A stretch of 64,000 nucleotides of DNA from Proluteimonas flavola (GTDB lineage Bacteria; Pseudomonadota; Gammaproteobacteria; Xanthomonadales; Xanthomonadaceae). The position numbers were made by a program, and so were the translations under genes. The notes under the pieces were generated by a model that saw only the letters and a program-made list of their open reading frames with translations, searched no databases and was not told where the DNA came from. Positions 1 to 8,702 of this stretch are shown one piece after another (the first letter of the stretch is position 1; each line of letters opens with the position of its first letter). Where the stretch lies: assembly GCF_021191705.1 (NCBI RefSeq), contig NZ_JAIWPU010000042.1, positions 1-64,000 of the forward strand, given 5' to 3'.

Positions 1-99
1 AGCGTGCGGGGGCTGGGGCAGGTCAACGGCGAGTGGAACCTGGTGTGCCTGGCATCGAACCTGCGGCGGATGCACCGGCTGGGCTGGATGGCGGCCTGA
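1..99 (+). pseudogene. C-terminal end of a DDE transposase (IS1182-like), cut by the window edge
   Basis: An open frame enters from the left edge and stops with TGA at 97-99. The last 32 residues include GEWNLVCLASNLRRM, the typical C-terminal helix of IS1182/IS4-type DDE transposases. Whether the transposase is intact cannot be judged because only its tail is in the window. I could not identify the right-hand inverted repeat of the element in the following sequence. It marks a mobile-element boundary immediately left of the effector and T6SS region. Confidence 0.7.
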
Positions 100-644
100 C
101 AGGGAGATTGCCAGGCCATTGAGCGCCATTGGCAAGGGTTGACGGGCACGACCAGCCAGGCCTGCTGCAGGCCCTGCATCGATGGTCAGGTGCAAAGCCT
201 GCCAGATCACGAGCAGTGGCAGCCCGGAAATCTTCTGCCGCCCACGCTCCTAGAGAACAGCAAGTCTGACCGGTCGGTCGTGTGCCTCTCCACTCAGTTG
301 GGCGAAGAACCTGAAAAAGGCCGGCAGACAGCAGTGCGTCGTCCCGAGAGTGGCGAGGGACCCGCTTCATATGCGGAGACAAGAACGCCAGGAGATCCGC
401 GTTGCGGCCGACCACAGGCGACAGATGGCGCCTGACAGCCGGGGTGGTTCGCCAGAAGCGATACACGATGAACTTCTCCGCATGTTGAGACGAATCGTCG
501 CCAGGGGTCGGGCGCGACGCCTCATGATTGTGCGAGGGGCCAGGGCCGGCGCCATCGCGACGATGCCGTGCCCGACGCCTGCGCGTGTCGACGATGTCGC
601 GGGGCGATGGCGGCGGACGACGGTCGACACAGCTACAGGCCGAC
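100..644. other. Intergenic stretch with no supported gene; holds one copy of the repeated regulatory motif
   Basis: About 545 bases between the transposase tail and the metallopeptidase gene. Open frames exist on both strands, but their translations are arginine-rich and low in complexity, as expected of chance frames in GC-rich DNA, and none resembles a protein family I know. The only structured element I see is the motif at 486-500. The stretch may contain the right end of the insertion element and the promoter region of the downstream gene. Confidence 0.6.
486..519 (+). promoter_or_regulatory. Copy 1 of the TGAGACG-N5-TCG motif, upstream of the effector gene
   Basis: The bases at 486-500 read TGAGACGAATCGTCG and match three other copies at 5402, 8633 and 14334. 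A CGCGACG follows at 513-519, similar to the CGCGACC found downstream of the motif at 5432 and 14365, although the spacing is shorter here. The motif lies about 160 bases before the ATG at 645, or about 110 before an alternative ATG at 594. Its role as an ECF sigma promoter is inference from recurrence and placement. Confidence 0.5.
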
Positions 645-1649
645 ATGTTTCGCACCGAGTACAACCGCGCTGTCGTCATCGAGGCGTCGCACGGGTTCAA
701 GTTCGTCAACCGCACCCAGATGACCGACGCCGCGGCAGCGCGCGATTTCATCGGCTTCGTCGAGCAGCAGCTCGACCGGATCAACGCGCTGCCGACAGGC
801 TACAAGCTGATCGGCGCGCTGCTCGATACCGGCCGGCAGGTCACCATCTACTACGACAAGGACCGCAACGGTAGCGCGGCGGTGATGGCCGCCGAGACCG
901 GCGCCAGCGACCGCGACCGCTTCATCAAGCCGTTCCGCCCGCCCGCGCACCGGGTGATCATGGGCCGCGCCAAGCTCGACAACCCGGGCCTCAAGGGCGT
1001 CTCGACGACCGCGAGGCCGGGCGCCTGGAAGGCGGCGGTCGCACGCGGCCCCTACCTGGAGGAATTCTCGGCGCTGCTCGGCCGCGCCGAGCGCGGGGGA
1101 TTGAAGCGCGCGATGGTGGCCGCGCTGGTCGGCGTGCCGCTGGCCACGCTCGATGCGATGGAGGCCGGCACCACCGCGATCGACGACGATGCCTACTTCA
1201 GGATCGCGTTCCATCTCTATCCGTGGCTGAGCCCCGGTCCCGGCATCGACACCGCGGTGCGCTTCGACGCCGCCGCCCGGCCGGCGCACGACGGGCCGAA
1301 GCCGGAGGCGCAATGGGGTGCGCCGGTGCCGCACGTCAACCTCGCCCACGAACTGATCCATGCGTTGCGGATGATGCAGGGCATGCGGATCGCGGAAGGC
1401 CAGTGGGGCGAGGAGGCGATGACCGTCGGCCTGCCGCCGTTCACCAGCCTGCCGTACACGGAAAACAGGATCCGCGCGGAATCCAACGTCGCCATCCGCA
1501 CCCAGTACGGCCAGAGCACCGCCGGGTCGCCGTGGCTCGACCGCCTCGCCAACGTGGTCGAGACCGGCGCGGGTGCGCTGCCTGGCGGACAGCTGCCCGC
1601 GGCCACGCCGAAGCCGGGCAGCTGGACATCGGCGCGACCGCGCCGCTGA
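645..1649 (+). CDS. Putative zinc metallopeptidase effector, NleD/HopH-like (peptidase family M91)
   Basis: This 334-residue protein carries an HELIH zinc motif at residues 235-239, followed by a glutamate pair (256-257, EEAMTVG) and a TENRIRAE motif at 272-279. That order is characteristic of the M91 family, which includes the type III effectors NleD and HopH1; NleD cleaves host MAP kinases. The middle of the protein (about 30-75) has the family-like segment with LIGALLDTG and VTIYYDK. There is no signal peptide or membrane segment. The start at 645 is chosen because homology-like sequence begins there; in-frame ATGs at 594 and 528 are possible, and no strong ribosome site decides. Downstream there is no small gene that could be an immunity protein, which fits a eukaryotic rather than bacterial target. 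The nearby regulatory motif and T6SS suggest a T6SS effector, but delivery is unproven. Confidence 0.75.
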   Translation: MFRTEYNRAVVIEASHGFKFVNRTQMTDAAAARDFIGFVEQQLDRINALPTGYKLIGALLDTGRQVTIYYDKDRNGSAAVMAAETGASDRDRFIKPFRPPAHRVIMGRAKLDNPGLKGVSTTARPGAWKAAVARGPYLEEFSALLGRAERGGLKRAMVAALVGVPLATLDAMEAGTTAIDDDAYFRIAFHLYPWLSPGPGIDTAVRFDAAARPAHDGPKPEAQWGAPVPHVNLAHELIHALRMMQGMRIAEGQWGEEAMTVGLPPFTSLPYTENRIRAESNVAIRTQYGQSTAGSPWLDRLANVVETGAGALPGGQLPAATPKPGSWTSARPRR

Positions 1650-1790
1650 CGGCTCCGGCCGGCGGATGCCGGCATGGGCGTGGGACGCGGATGGACAACT
1701 GCGGCTAACGGCGCCTGAACAGGCGCATGGCCGGCATTTCTTTGCCAGAATCGTGCGCGTGCAGGGCCGGATGTCACACGCGGGGGGACG

Positions 1791-4646
1791 ATGACGGACG
1801 ACCGGAATGCCCGCTACCTGCGGGCCAAGGACATCGTGACGACGGCCGACGGGCTCCCGCCCGAGGAGCGTGCGGACTTCATCGCGCGCGAATGCGGGGG
1901 TGATGCGGCGCTGCTGGCCGAGGTCGCCTGGATGCGCGACGCGATCGCCTCCGAGACCACGCTGCATGCGCCGCGCTGGGCCGTGGAGGAACCGCTCGAA
2001 CGCGACGGCGAGCGGCTGTCGGCCGCGGCCGGCCGCGAGTACCGCGTACTGCGGCGGATCGGCCACGGCGGCATGGGCGTGGTGCATCTGGCCGAGCGCC
2101 GGCAGGACGGCTTCGTCCAGCGCGTCGCACTGAAGCTGCTGCGACGGGCGATCGGCGATTCACGCCCGATGCTCGAGCGCTTCCAGCGTGAGCGCGCGCT
2201 GCTGGCGCGTCTCGAACATCCCGGCATCGCGCGTCTCGTCGACGGTGGTCTTCTGTCCGACGGCCAGCCGTTCCTGGCGATCGAGTACGTCGAGGGCGAG
2301 CACGTCGACCGCTGGTGCCGCGAACACGGCCCCGACCTGCGCAGGCGCCTGGAACTGTTCCTGCAGGTCTGTGCCGCAGTGGAGTACGCACACCGGCACC
2401 TGGTGATCCATCGCGACCTCAAGCCGGGCAACATCCTCGTCACCGCCGACGGCCACACCAAGCTGCTCGACTTCGGGATCGCGCGGCTGCTCGATGCGGC
2501 GGATGCGCCCGCCGACGCCACCGAGTTCGGACAGCATGCGTTGACGATCGCGTACGCCAGCCCGGAGCAGATCACCCAGCAGCCGTTGTCGGTCGCCACC
2601 GACATCTACTCGCTCGGCGTCGTGCTCTACCAGTTGATGTGCGGGGCGCAGCCTTTCGGCCACCACGGATCCTCGTTCGACGTGTCGCGCGCGATCGTCG
2701 CCGGCGAGATCGTGCCCCCGAGCCGGCATCCGGGCGCTGGCGGGCTGGCGCGCATTCCCGCCGATGTCGATGCGATCGTGCTCAAAGCGATGCGCCGGCA
2801 GGCCGACCAGCGCTACGCCACCGTGGCGGCGCTCGCCGCCGACGTCCGCCGGTTTCTCGCCCGACGCCCGGTGGAGGCGCGGCGCGGACATGTCGGCTAT
2901 CGCACGCGGCGTTTTCTCACCCGCAACCGCTGGCCGCTCGCGGCGGGTGTCGCCGTCGTTGCCGCCCTGTCGATCGGTATCGCGATTTCGCTGACTTCGC
3001 TCGCGCAGGCGCGCGCGCAGCAGCAACTGGCCGAGCAGCGTCAGCAACAACTCGAACGCATCACCCGGTTCCAGCAGGGCGTGCTCCAGAGCGTGGACAT
3101 CGACGCGATGGGGCACGCGATTTCGGAAGCGCAGCGCGTCGCGGTGAACGGAGCGCTGCGCGAGGCGCGGGATGCGGGCGATCCGGCGGCCGCGATCGAC
3201 GCCGCGTTCGCACGCGTGCCGGCGACCGACATCGCACGCGAGGCGCTGGACCGGTACGTGGTGACCCACGCCCTGGAGCGGGTGCAGGCGGACTTCGCCG
3301 ATGCGCCGCTGCTCGCGGCCGACATGCGCCACGCGATGGCGCAGGTCCTGCTCGGGATCGGCCAGTACGGCTCGGCGGCCGAGGAGCTGCAGCAGGTTCT
3401 GCGCAAGCGTGCGCAGATCCTGCCGGCGGGCGACCGGCGGATCGCCGCGGTGTTGGCCGATCTCGGCGATGCGCAATTGCGTGATGGAGCGTTGGCGGGC
3501 GCCGCGCGCAGTTATGCGTCGGCGATGGCGATGCGCGAAGGCCTGCAGGCGGATGACGTGTTGCGACTGGAGATCGAGCTGGGGGCGGCACGTGTGCAGG
3601 CGGCGCGCGGTGCGCTGGCGCCGGCGTTGTCCGTGCAGCAGGCGCTGATCGCGCGCTGGTCGGTGTCGCTGCCGGAACTCGATCCGGTCTTGCTGGAACT
3701 GCGTCGCGATGAGGTGCAGACGCTGCTCCGCCTCGGCCGCAGGGAGGAGGCGCGCAGCCGCATGCGCGCGCTCCTGCCGCTCCACGAACGCGCGTTCGGC
3801 ACCGATGCGCCCGCGACCCTCGCCGCGCGGCTGACCGCCGCCGAACTGGCCAATAACCTCAATGCCTACGAAGAATCGCTGGGACATGCGCGTGCGGTCG
3901 CGATGGAGCGCGAACGCCGGCTCGGCCGCGACCATCCCGACACGCTGCGGGCGCTGGCGCTGGAAGGCGCGAACCGGGTGCGGTTGGCGCAACGTGAGCC
4001 GGCGTTCACCGAGGTCGAAGGCCTGATGCGCGAACTGGCTGCACGGCAGGCGCGTGTGCTCGGCCGGGAACATCCGGCGACGCTTGCGGGCAATGACGAG
4101 TTGATCCGGCTGCTCGGCAAACAGGGCAACCGCGTGCGCAGCCGGCAGGCGATCGGGCTTCAGCACGAGGTGATGCTCGCGCGGCAGCGCACGCTCGGCG
4201 AGACCCATATCGACGCGATCTTCGCCCGGATGCGACTGGCGAGCCTGCAGGCCGACGCCGACATGCCCGCGGACGCCGTCCGCAACGCGCGCATCGCCCT
4301 GCGGCAGTTCGAGGCCACGGTGCCCGGGCACAGGTGGATATCGGCGACCTGGGACGTGATCGGGCGCGCCGAGTCGGGCGCCGGGCGGCCCCGCGCCGCT
4401 GCCGAAGCGCACGCCCGGGCGCTCGCACTGCGCGTGCAGCGGGACGGGACGCTCGATGCGCACACCATCGAAAGCGCTTCGCGCCTGTACGTGGCGTTGG
4501 GAGCGCAGGGCGACGACGCCGGCATGGACGATATCCGCACGCGCTATCTCGACCCGGTGATCGCGCTGGATCCGGACACGCTCAACGCCAGCATGCTGTC
4601 GATCCGGGGCTCGGCGATGCGCGCGCTGGAAAGCGGGCGGCGTTGA
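1791..4646 (+). CDS. Membrane Ser/Thr (Hanks-type) protein kinase with C-terminal TPR-like sensor region
   Basis: 951 residues. An N-terminal region of about 75 residues is of the kind seen in ECF-sigma-linked kinases. It is followed by a complete kinase domain: glycine loop IGHGGMG at 90-96, ATP lysine K115, catalytic HRDLKPGN beginning at H207 and DFG at 227-229. A single membrane segment at about 381-402 puts the kinase in the cytoplasm and the long helical, TPR-like C-terminal part (about 410-951) in the periplasm. A coiled-coil-like Gln/Ala-rich stretch follows the membrane segment. It precedes the first ECF sigma gene by 116 bases. By analogy with Xanthomonas PknS and Vibrio PknT it probably phosphorylates the neighbouring sigma factor; which of the two sigmas is its partner is unknown. 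Confidence 0.9.
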   Translation: MTDDRNARYLRAKDIVTTADGLPPEERADFIARECGGDAALLAEVAWMRDAIASETTLHAPRWAVEEPLERDGERLSAAAGREYRVLRRIGHGGMGVVHLAERRQDGFVQRVALKLLRRAIGDSRPMLERFQRERALLARLEHPGIARLVDGGLLSDGQPFLAIEYVEGEHVDRWCREHGPDLRRRLELFLQVCAAVEYAHRHLVIHRDLKPGNILVTADGHTKLLDFGIARLLDAADAPADATEFGQHALTIAYASPEQITQQPLSVATDIYSLGVVLYQLMCGAQPFGHHGSSFDVSRAIVAGEIVPPSRHPGAGGLARIPADVDAIVLKAMRRQADQRYATVAALAADVRRFLARRPVEARRGHVGYRTRRFLTRNRWPLAAGVAVVAALSIGIAISLTSLAQARAQQQLAEQRQQQLERITRFQQGVLQSVDIDAMGHAISEAQRVAVNGALREARDAGDPAAAIDAAFARVPATDIAREALDRYVVTHALERVQADFADAPLLAADMRHAMAQVLLGIGQYGSAAEELQQVLRKRAQILPAGDRRIAAVLADLGDAQLRDGALAGAARSYASAMAMREGLQADDVLRLEIELGAARVQAARGALAPALSVQQALIARWSVSLPELDPVLLELRRDEVQTLLRLGRREEARSRMRALLPLHERAFGTDAPATLAARLTAAELANNLNAYEESLGHARAVAMERERRLGRDHPDTLRALALEGANRVRLAQREPAFTEVEGLMRELAARQARVLGREHPATLAGNDELIRLLGKQGNRVRSRQAIGLQHEVMLARQRTLGETHIDAIFARMRLASLQADADMPADAVRNARIALRQFEATVPGHRWISATWDVIGRAESGAGRPRAAAEAHARALALRVQRDGTLDAHTIESASRLYVALGAQGDDAGMDDIRTRYLDPVIALDPDTLNASMLSIRGSAMRALESGRR

Positions 4647-4716
4647 GCAGCGAGCGGCGGAAAGCGGGCGTTCCGTGAGCGCTGTCGCGTACCGGTGGAC
4701 GCGATGCTGGGACACT

Positions 4717-4739
4717 TCCCCCTGCAGGCGACAGGGGGA
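4717..4739. repeat. Small inverted repeat between kinase 1 and sigma 1
   Basis: TCCCCCTG and CAGGGGGA flank a seven-base loop, giving an 8-bp perfect stem. Similar hairpins are common intergenic repeats in Xanthomonadaceae. There is no T-tract, so I do not call it a terminator, though it could attenuate read-through from the kinase gene into the sigma gene. Confidence 0.5.
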
Positions 4740-4762
4740 GGGGAAGCCGTGGGGGATGTGAC

Positions 4763-5404
4763 GTGAACGGCCGCGCGCAGGATGCCAGCGAGGTCACCGC
4801 CTGGCTGCCGGACGCACTGGCTGGTGACGCTGCGGCGATGGACCGCGTGATGCGGCAGATGTACACCGCGCTGCGCCAGGTCGCGGGCCAGCAGCTGGCC
4901 GGCGAGTTCCAGCCGCGCACGCTGAGCGCGACCGAACTGGTCAATGAAGGCTTCCTGCGCCTGTTCGGCGGCGCGGGGACGCCGCGCATCGAGGACCGCC
5001 GTCACCTGCTCGGCATGGCCGCGCGGGCGATGCGCCAGGTGCTGATCGATGCGGCGCGGCGCCGCAAGGCGGCCAAGCGGCCGGCCGCCGAGGACCGCAT
5101 CGCCCTGACCGAGATCGTCGATTCGCTGGCCGGCGGCGCGGAGCCGGAAGACCTGGGCCGGGTCCTGGACCAGCTCGAGGCGCTCGACCCGCGCCAGGCG
5201 CGCATCGTCGAGCTCAAGTTCTTCGTTGGCCTGGGCGAAGCCGAGATCGCCACCCTGCTGGGCCTGTCGGTGGCGACCGTGCAGCGCGAGTGGCGGATCG
5301 CGCGTGCCTGGCTCAGGCGCGAACTGGGCCCAGGCGAGGACGGGGTGGTGGAGCGCGCGAGGCACAAAGCGGGTGGCGATATGTCGCCGCACGCGGATCG
5401 ATGA
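4763..5404 (+). CDS. ECF-family RNA polymerase sigma factor, probably phosphorylation-activated (ECF43-like)
   Basis: 213 residues from a GTG start. Region 2 includes TLSATELVNEGFLRLF (from residue 53) and the DNA-melting segment RRHLLGMAARAMRQVL; region 4 has the helix-turn-helix GEAEIATLLGLSVATVQREW. In ordinary ECF sigmas the segment aligned with SATELVNE is acidic (DAEDLVQE) and contacts the polymerase beta-prime clamp. Here the central acidic position is T57. In Vibrio EcfP, an ECF43 sigma, phosphorylation of a threonine at this site by a Hanks kinase restores the negative charge and activates the sigma; no anti-sigma gene is needed, and none is present here. Flanked by a kinase gene on each side of the sigma pair. 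Related architecture in Xanthomonas controls T6SS. Confidence 0.88.
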   Translation: MNGRAQDASEVTAWLPDALAGDAAAMDRVMRQMYTALRQVAGQQLAGEFQPRTLSATELVNEGFLRLFGGAGTPRIEDRRHLLGMAARAMRQVLIDAARRRKAAKRPAAEDRIALTEIVDSLAGGAEPEDLGRVLDQLEALDPRQARIVELKFFVGLGEAEIATLLGLSVATVQREWRIARAWLRRELGPGEDGVVERARHKAGGDMSPHADR

Positions 5405-5438
5405 GACGCAATGTCGGGTCGCGGCACCGGTCGCGACC
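5402..5438 (+). promoter_or_regulatory. Copy 2 of the motif, predicted promoter of the second sigma gene
   Basis: TGAGACGCAATGTCGGG occupies 5402-5418, and CGCGACC follows at 5432-5438. It begins on the TGA stop of the first sigma gene and ends 37 bases before the GTG start of the second. Nearly the same arrangement (motif then CGCGACC, spacing differing by one base) is found at 14334-14371 before tssK. If this is the target of one of the two sigmas, the second sigma-kinase unit would be autoregulated or controlled by the first. Confidence 0.6.
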
Positions 5439-5475
5439 TACGATAGACGGTTTGCTGCAGCGGGAGGCGGGACAG

Positions 5476-6033
5476 GTGCACGGGGCAAGTGGCGTCGAGC
5501 CGATCACGCAGTTGCTGCAGCGCTGGCAGCAGGGAGACCGCGCCGCCGCCGATCTGGTGGCCGGGCAGGTGTACCGCGAATTGCGCGACATCGCGGTCCG
5601 CCGCCTGCGCGGGGAAGGACAGGCGGACCTGCAGCCGACCGAACTGCTCCACGAGGCCTGGATCCGGCTGTCCTTGCGCAGCCATCCCTTCGCCTCGCGC
5701 GCGCATTTCTATGCCGCCGCCGCCCTGCAGATGCGCCACCTGCTGATCGACATGGCGCGGATGCGCGCGAGCCAGAAGCGCGAGGGCGTATCCGTGACGC
5801 TGACACTGCGCCTGGTCGACCCGTCGCCGCATCCCGAAGACATGCAGCTGATCGCGCAGGCCTTCGATCGCCTGTCGGAGGTGGATCCGCGCAAGGCCCA
5901 GGCGTTCGCGCTCAACGAACTGGCCGGCTTCAGCGTCGCCGAATGCGCGGCGATGCTCGAGGTGTCGGTGGCGACGCTCGAGCGCGACCTGCGCTTCGCC
6001 CGCAGCTGGGTGGCTTCGAGGTTGCGCGGATGA
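5476..6033 (+). CDS. Second ECF-family sigma factor with threonine in the clamp-contact site
   Basis: 185 residues from a GTG start preceded by a good ribosome site (GGGAGGCGGG). Region 2 includes LQPTELLHEAWIRL and the segment SRAHFYAAAALQMRHLLID; region 4 has SVAECAAMLEVSVATLERDL. As in its neighbour, the usual DAED stretch is replaced, with T55 at the central position (QPTE). An in-frame ATG at 5401 would lengthen the protein, but it overlaps the conserved motif at 5402-5418, so I prefer 5476. The stop overlaps the ATG of the following kinase gene (ATGA), indicating translational coupling of a sigma-kinase pair. The two sigmas are clearly related but not recent duplicates. Confidence 0.88.
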   Translation: MHGASGVEPITQLLQRWQQGDRAAADLVAGQVYRELRDIAVRRLRGEGQADLQPTELLHEAWIRLSLRSHPFASRAHFYAAAALQMRHLLIDMARMRASQKREGVSVTLTLRLVDPSPHPEDMQLIAQAFDRLSEVDPRKAQAFALNELAGFSVAECAAMLEVSVATLERDLRFARSWVASRLRG

Positions 6034-8510
6034 GCGACACGACCTGGAAACGCCTGGAAGCGCTGTTCCACGAGGCGATCACGCGGCCGCCCGCCGAGCG
6101 CGTGGCCTACGCGTACGCCACGGCCGGTGACGAGCCGACGCTGCTGCGCGATCTGCTGTCGATGATCGCCGCCGACCAGGACGCGACACGCATGCTGGAA
6201 GCGCCGCTGCGCGGTGTCGCCGTGCCCGAACTCGAGGCCGGGCATCGGCTCGGCCCCTGGGCGGTCGACCGGCTGATCGGCACGGGGGGCATGGGGCGCG
6301 TGTACCTCGGCCACCGCGCCGACGGCGCCTACGAACGCGCGGTCGCCATCAAGCTGATCGCCTCCGGACTCGTGGACGCGACCCAGGCGATGCTGTTCGA
6401 GCTCGAATGCCGGGCACTGGCGCGCATGCGCCACCCGGCGATCGCGGAGATCCACGACGCGGGCCGCGACGCCGAGGGCCACCATTACCTGGTGATGGAG
6501 TACATCGACGGCCTGCCGGTCACCCAGTGGTGCGATCGGCATCGGCTGCCGCTGCGCGAGCGTGTGGCGCTGTTCGTGCGGATCTGCGAGGGCGTGCAGC
6601 ACGCGCACCAGAAGGGCGTGCTGCATCGCGACCTCAAGCCGGCCAACGTGCTGGTGGGCATGGTCGACGGCCGGCCGGCACCGAAGCTGATCGATTTCGG
6701 CATCGCGATCGAGACGGCCGGCGGGGCCGGGACCGATGCCGGCGGCACACCCGGCTACATGAGCCCGGAGCAGGCGGCGCTCGATGGCGACGTCGACGTG
6801 CGCAGCGACATCTACTCGCTCGGCGCGCTGCTGTACGAACTGGCCTGCGGCAGCAGGCCCGACAGCGCCGTCGTCGCGGACGCGCACAGTCCACGGCCCT
6901 CGCGGCGACTGCAGGCGCTCGAGCCCACCGAACGCGCCGATCTGGCGGCGCTGCGTGGCAGCACGCCGCGGCGGGTGGAGCGCGCGCTGCGCGACGGGAT
7001 CGACGCGATCGTGGACTGCGCGCTCGAACGCGACCGCAGCCTGCGCTACGGCTCGGTGTCGATGCTGCTCGACGACCTGCGCCGCTGGCTGGAAGGCCGG
7101 CCGCCGTCGGTGGCGCGCGGCCGTGCGCTGGCCGCGTCGCTGTTCCTGCGCCGCAACCGGTTCGCGGTCGCCGCGGGCGGCGCGCTGGCGCTGGCGCTCG
7201 CGGTGGGCATGGTCGCCACGGTGTGGGCGCTGGGCGAGGCGCAGCGCGAGTCGACCCGCGCACGCGCAGTGGCCGGTTTCCTCGGCTCGATACTCAAAGG
7301 CGTGGATCCGTCGGTCGCCCGCGGCCTGGACCAGACCCTGATGCTGCGCGTGCTCGACGATGCTGCCGAACGCGCGGAGCGCGAACTGGCCGCGCAGCCT
7401 GAGACGCTGGCGGACGTGGAGATGACCATCGCACAGAGCCTGCATGGGATGGGTCAGTACGAGCGCGCGCTCGAACACGCCACGCGGGTCGAACGGCTCG
7501 GCGAACGCCACCCACGGGCGCTGGCCGGCCAGCGGCTGGATGCGATCCGGACGCGCGGTATAGCCCTGTCCAACCTGGGCCGCGCCGCCGAGGCGATCGA
7601 GGCCTTCGACCGCGGCGCCGACGTGGCCGAGACCGCGCCCGCGCAGCATCGCTGGCGGGCGCACGACTTCCGCTCCAATTCTGCCTGGTTCCGTTACATC
7701 AAGGGCGACTTCGCCGGCGCTCTGGAAATGGCCGAGGACGCCTACGCCGCGCTCGTGACGCAGCCGTCCGCGGACCGCTATGCAGTGCTCGAGGTCGCAC
7801 TGCGGCTGGGCTCGATCCTCGGCGATGCGAGGCAGTTCGAGCGTGCCGCGCCGTTGATCGAGGGTGCCGTGGCCCAGGCCACCGAGATCCATGGACCGGA
7901 GGACCCGATCACCCTCGAAGCGCGCCGTGACCTCGCGGTGATCCGCCTGCGCGGTGGCCAGTACGCGCAGGTGGAGCCGGAACTGCGCGAGCAGCTCGCC
8001 CTCCACCGGCGCATCCACGGCGAGGGCAGCGGCTGGGTCGCGGAGGTCGGCGGGATGCTGGCCTCGGCGCTGCGCAACCAGGGCAAGATCGCCGAGGCCG
8101 GGCCCTACTACCGGGCGACGCTGGAGTGGAACAGCGGCCACTATGGCGAGGACAGCATCCATGCGCTCAGCTCGCGCCACAACCATGCCAACTGGCTGCT
8201 GTCCGACGGGCAGGCGCAAGCCGCGCGCGACGAGCAGGCCGCGGTGCTGTCCATCGGTCGCGACAGCCTCGGCCCGACCCACCAGCTGACGATCGCCGCC
8301 CTGCGCGGCAAGGCGGAAGCCGAGGCGGCGCTGGGTCTGCTGGATGCGGCGCGGCGCAGCGCCGAGGCGGCGATGGAGGTCGCGGTGCAGCGCTTCGGCG
8401 CCGATGCGGAAGCGGCGCTGGCACCCGCGCGCGAGACGATGGAGATCGTCGAGGCAGCCGAACGTGCGGCCGCGGCGCCGGGCGCCGTGCCGCGCGACGC
8501 GGTTCACTGA
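6030..8510 (+). CDS. Second membrane Ser/Thr (Hanks-type) protein kinase, coupled to the second sigma gene
   Basis: 826 residues with the same plan as the first kinase. An N-terminal region (1-75, with a PPAERVAY-type motif) is followed by a kinase domain with glycine loop GTGGMG at 84-89, K108, HRDLKPAN from H199 and DFG at 222-224. One membrane segment lies at about 378-402, then a TPR-like region to the C-terminus that should face the periplasm. The start overlaps the stop of the sigma gene by four bases. Kinase, sigma, sigma, kinase thus form a mirrored set of two sigma/kinase partners just upstream of T6SS genes. By analogy with PknS/EcfK and PknT/EcfP it is the likely activator of the coupled sigma. 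The ligand sensed outside is unknown. Confidence 0.9.
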   Translation: MSDTTWKRLEALFHEAITRPPAERVAYAYATAGDEPTLLRDLLSMIAADQDATRMLEAPLRGVAVPELEAGHRLGPWAVDRLIGTGGMGRVYLGHRADGAYERAVAIKLIASGLVDATQAMLFELECRALARMRHPAIAEIHDAGRDAEGHHYLVMEYIDGLPVTQWCDRHRLPLRERVALFVRICEGVQHAHQKGVLHRDLKPANVLVGMVDGRPAPKLIDFGIAIETAGGAGTDAGGTPGYMSPEQAALDGDVDVRSDIYSLGALLYELACGSRPDSAVVADAHSPRPSRRLQALEPTERADLAALRGSTPRRVERALRDGIDAIVDCALERDRSLRYGSVSMLLDDLRRWLEGRPPSVARGRALAASLFLRRNRFAVAAGGALALALAVGMVATVWALGEAQRESTRARAVAGFLGSILKGVDPSVARGLDQTLMLRVLDDAAERAERELAAQPETLADVEMTIAQSLHGMGQYERALEHATRVERLGERHPRALAGQRLDAIRTRGIALSNLGRAAEAIEAFDRGADVAETAPAQHRWRAHDFRSNSAWFRYIKGDFAGALEMAEDAYAALVTQPSADRYAVLEVALRLGSILGDARQFERAAPLIEGAVAQATEIHGPEDPITLEARRDLAVIRLRGGQYAQVEPELREQLALHRRIHGEGSGWVAEVGGMLASALRNQGKIAEAGPYYRATLEWNSGHYGEDSIHALSSRHNHANWLLSDGQAQAARDEQAAVLSIGRDSLGPTHQLTIAALRGKAEAEAALGLLDAARRSAEAAMEVAVQRFGADAEAALAPARETMEIVEAAERAAAAPGAVPRDAVH

Positions 8511-8530
8511 GCGGGTGAACCAAAAATATC

Positions 8531-8608
8531 CGTCACTCCCGCGAAGGCGGGAGTCCATGGACGTACCTGTCTCAGTTGGGCGTCAGTTTTCATCGTCATC
8601 CCCGCACT
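8531..8608. repeat. REP-like hairpin plus a truncated copy of the MITE found at 51182
   Basis: CTCCCGC (8536-8542) and GCGGGAG (8547-8553) form a hairpin like those in Xanthomonadaceae REP elements. Bases 8568-8608 then match the left part of the element at 51195-51234 with few differences (CTGTCTCAG.TGGGCGTCAG core). The right half is absent. The remnant lies between the stop of kinase 2 and the motif at 8633, so mobile-element insertion has shaped this intergenic region. Confidence 0.65.
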
Positions 8609-8632
8609 GCGTACGTTGGCGTGAGCAGGCTT

Positions 8633-8667
8633 TGAGACGAATCGTCGGGCAGGAAAGGGGCGCGCCC
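8633..8667 (+). promoter_or_regulatory. Copy 3 of the motif, upstream of the PAAR gene
   Basis: TGAGACGAATCGTCGGG at 8633-8649 matches the other three copies, and a weaker CGCGCCC lies at 8661-8667. It is 70 bases before the ATG of the PAAR gene, almost the same distance as the copy before the second sigma gene (74 bases). It is the likely promoter for the PAAR to FHA gene group. Confidence 0.55.
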
Positions 8668-8702
8668 GCCACGATCCGGCGGTCCCTTCCGGATCCACCG
8701 CC

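Noticed and set aside
139..874. Several open frames on both strands left of the effector gene
   Set aside because: Arginine/proline-rich, overlapping one another, no recognisable domain and no ribosome sites.
5401..5475. Earlier ATG start (5401) for the second sigma gene
   Set aside because: It lies within the conserved regulatory motif, and the added residues lack sigma homology. The GTG at 5476 has a good ribosome site.
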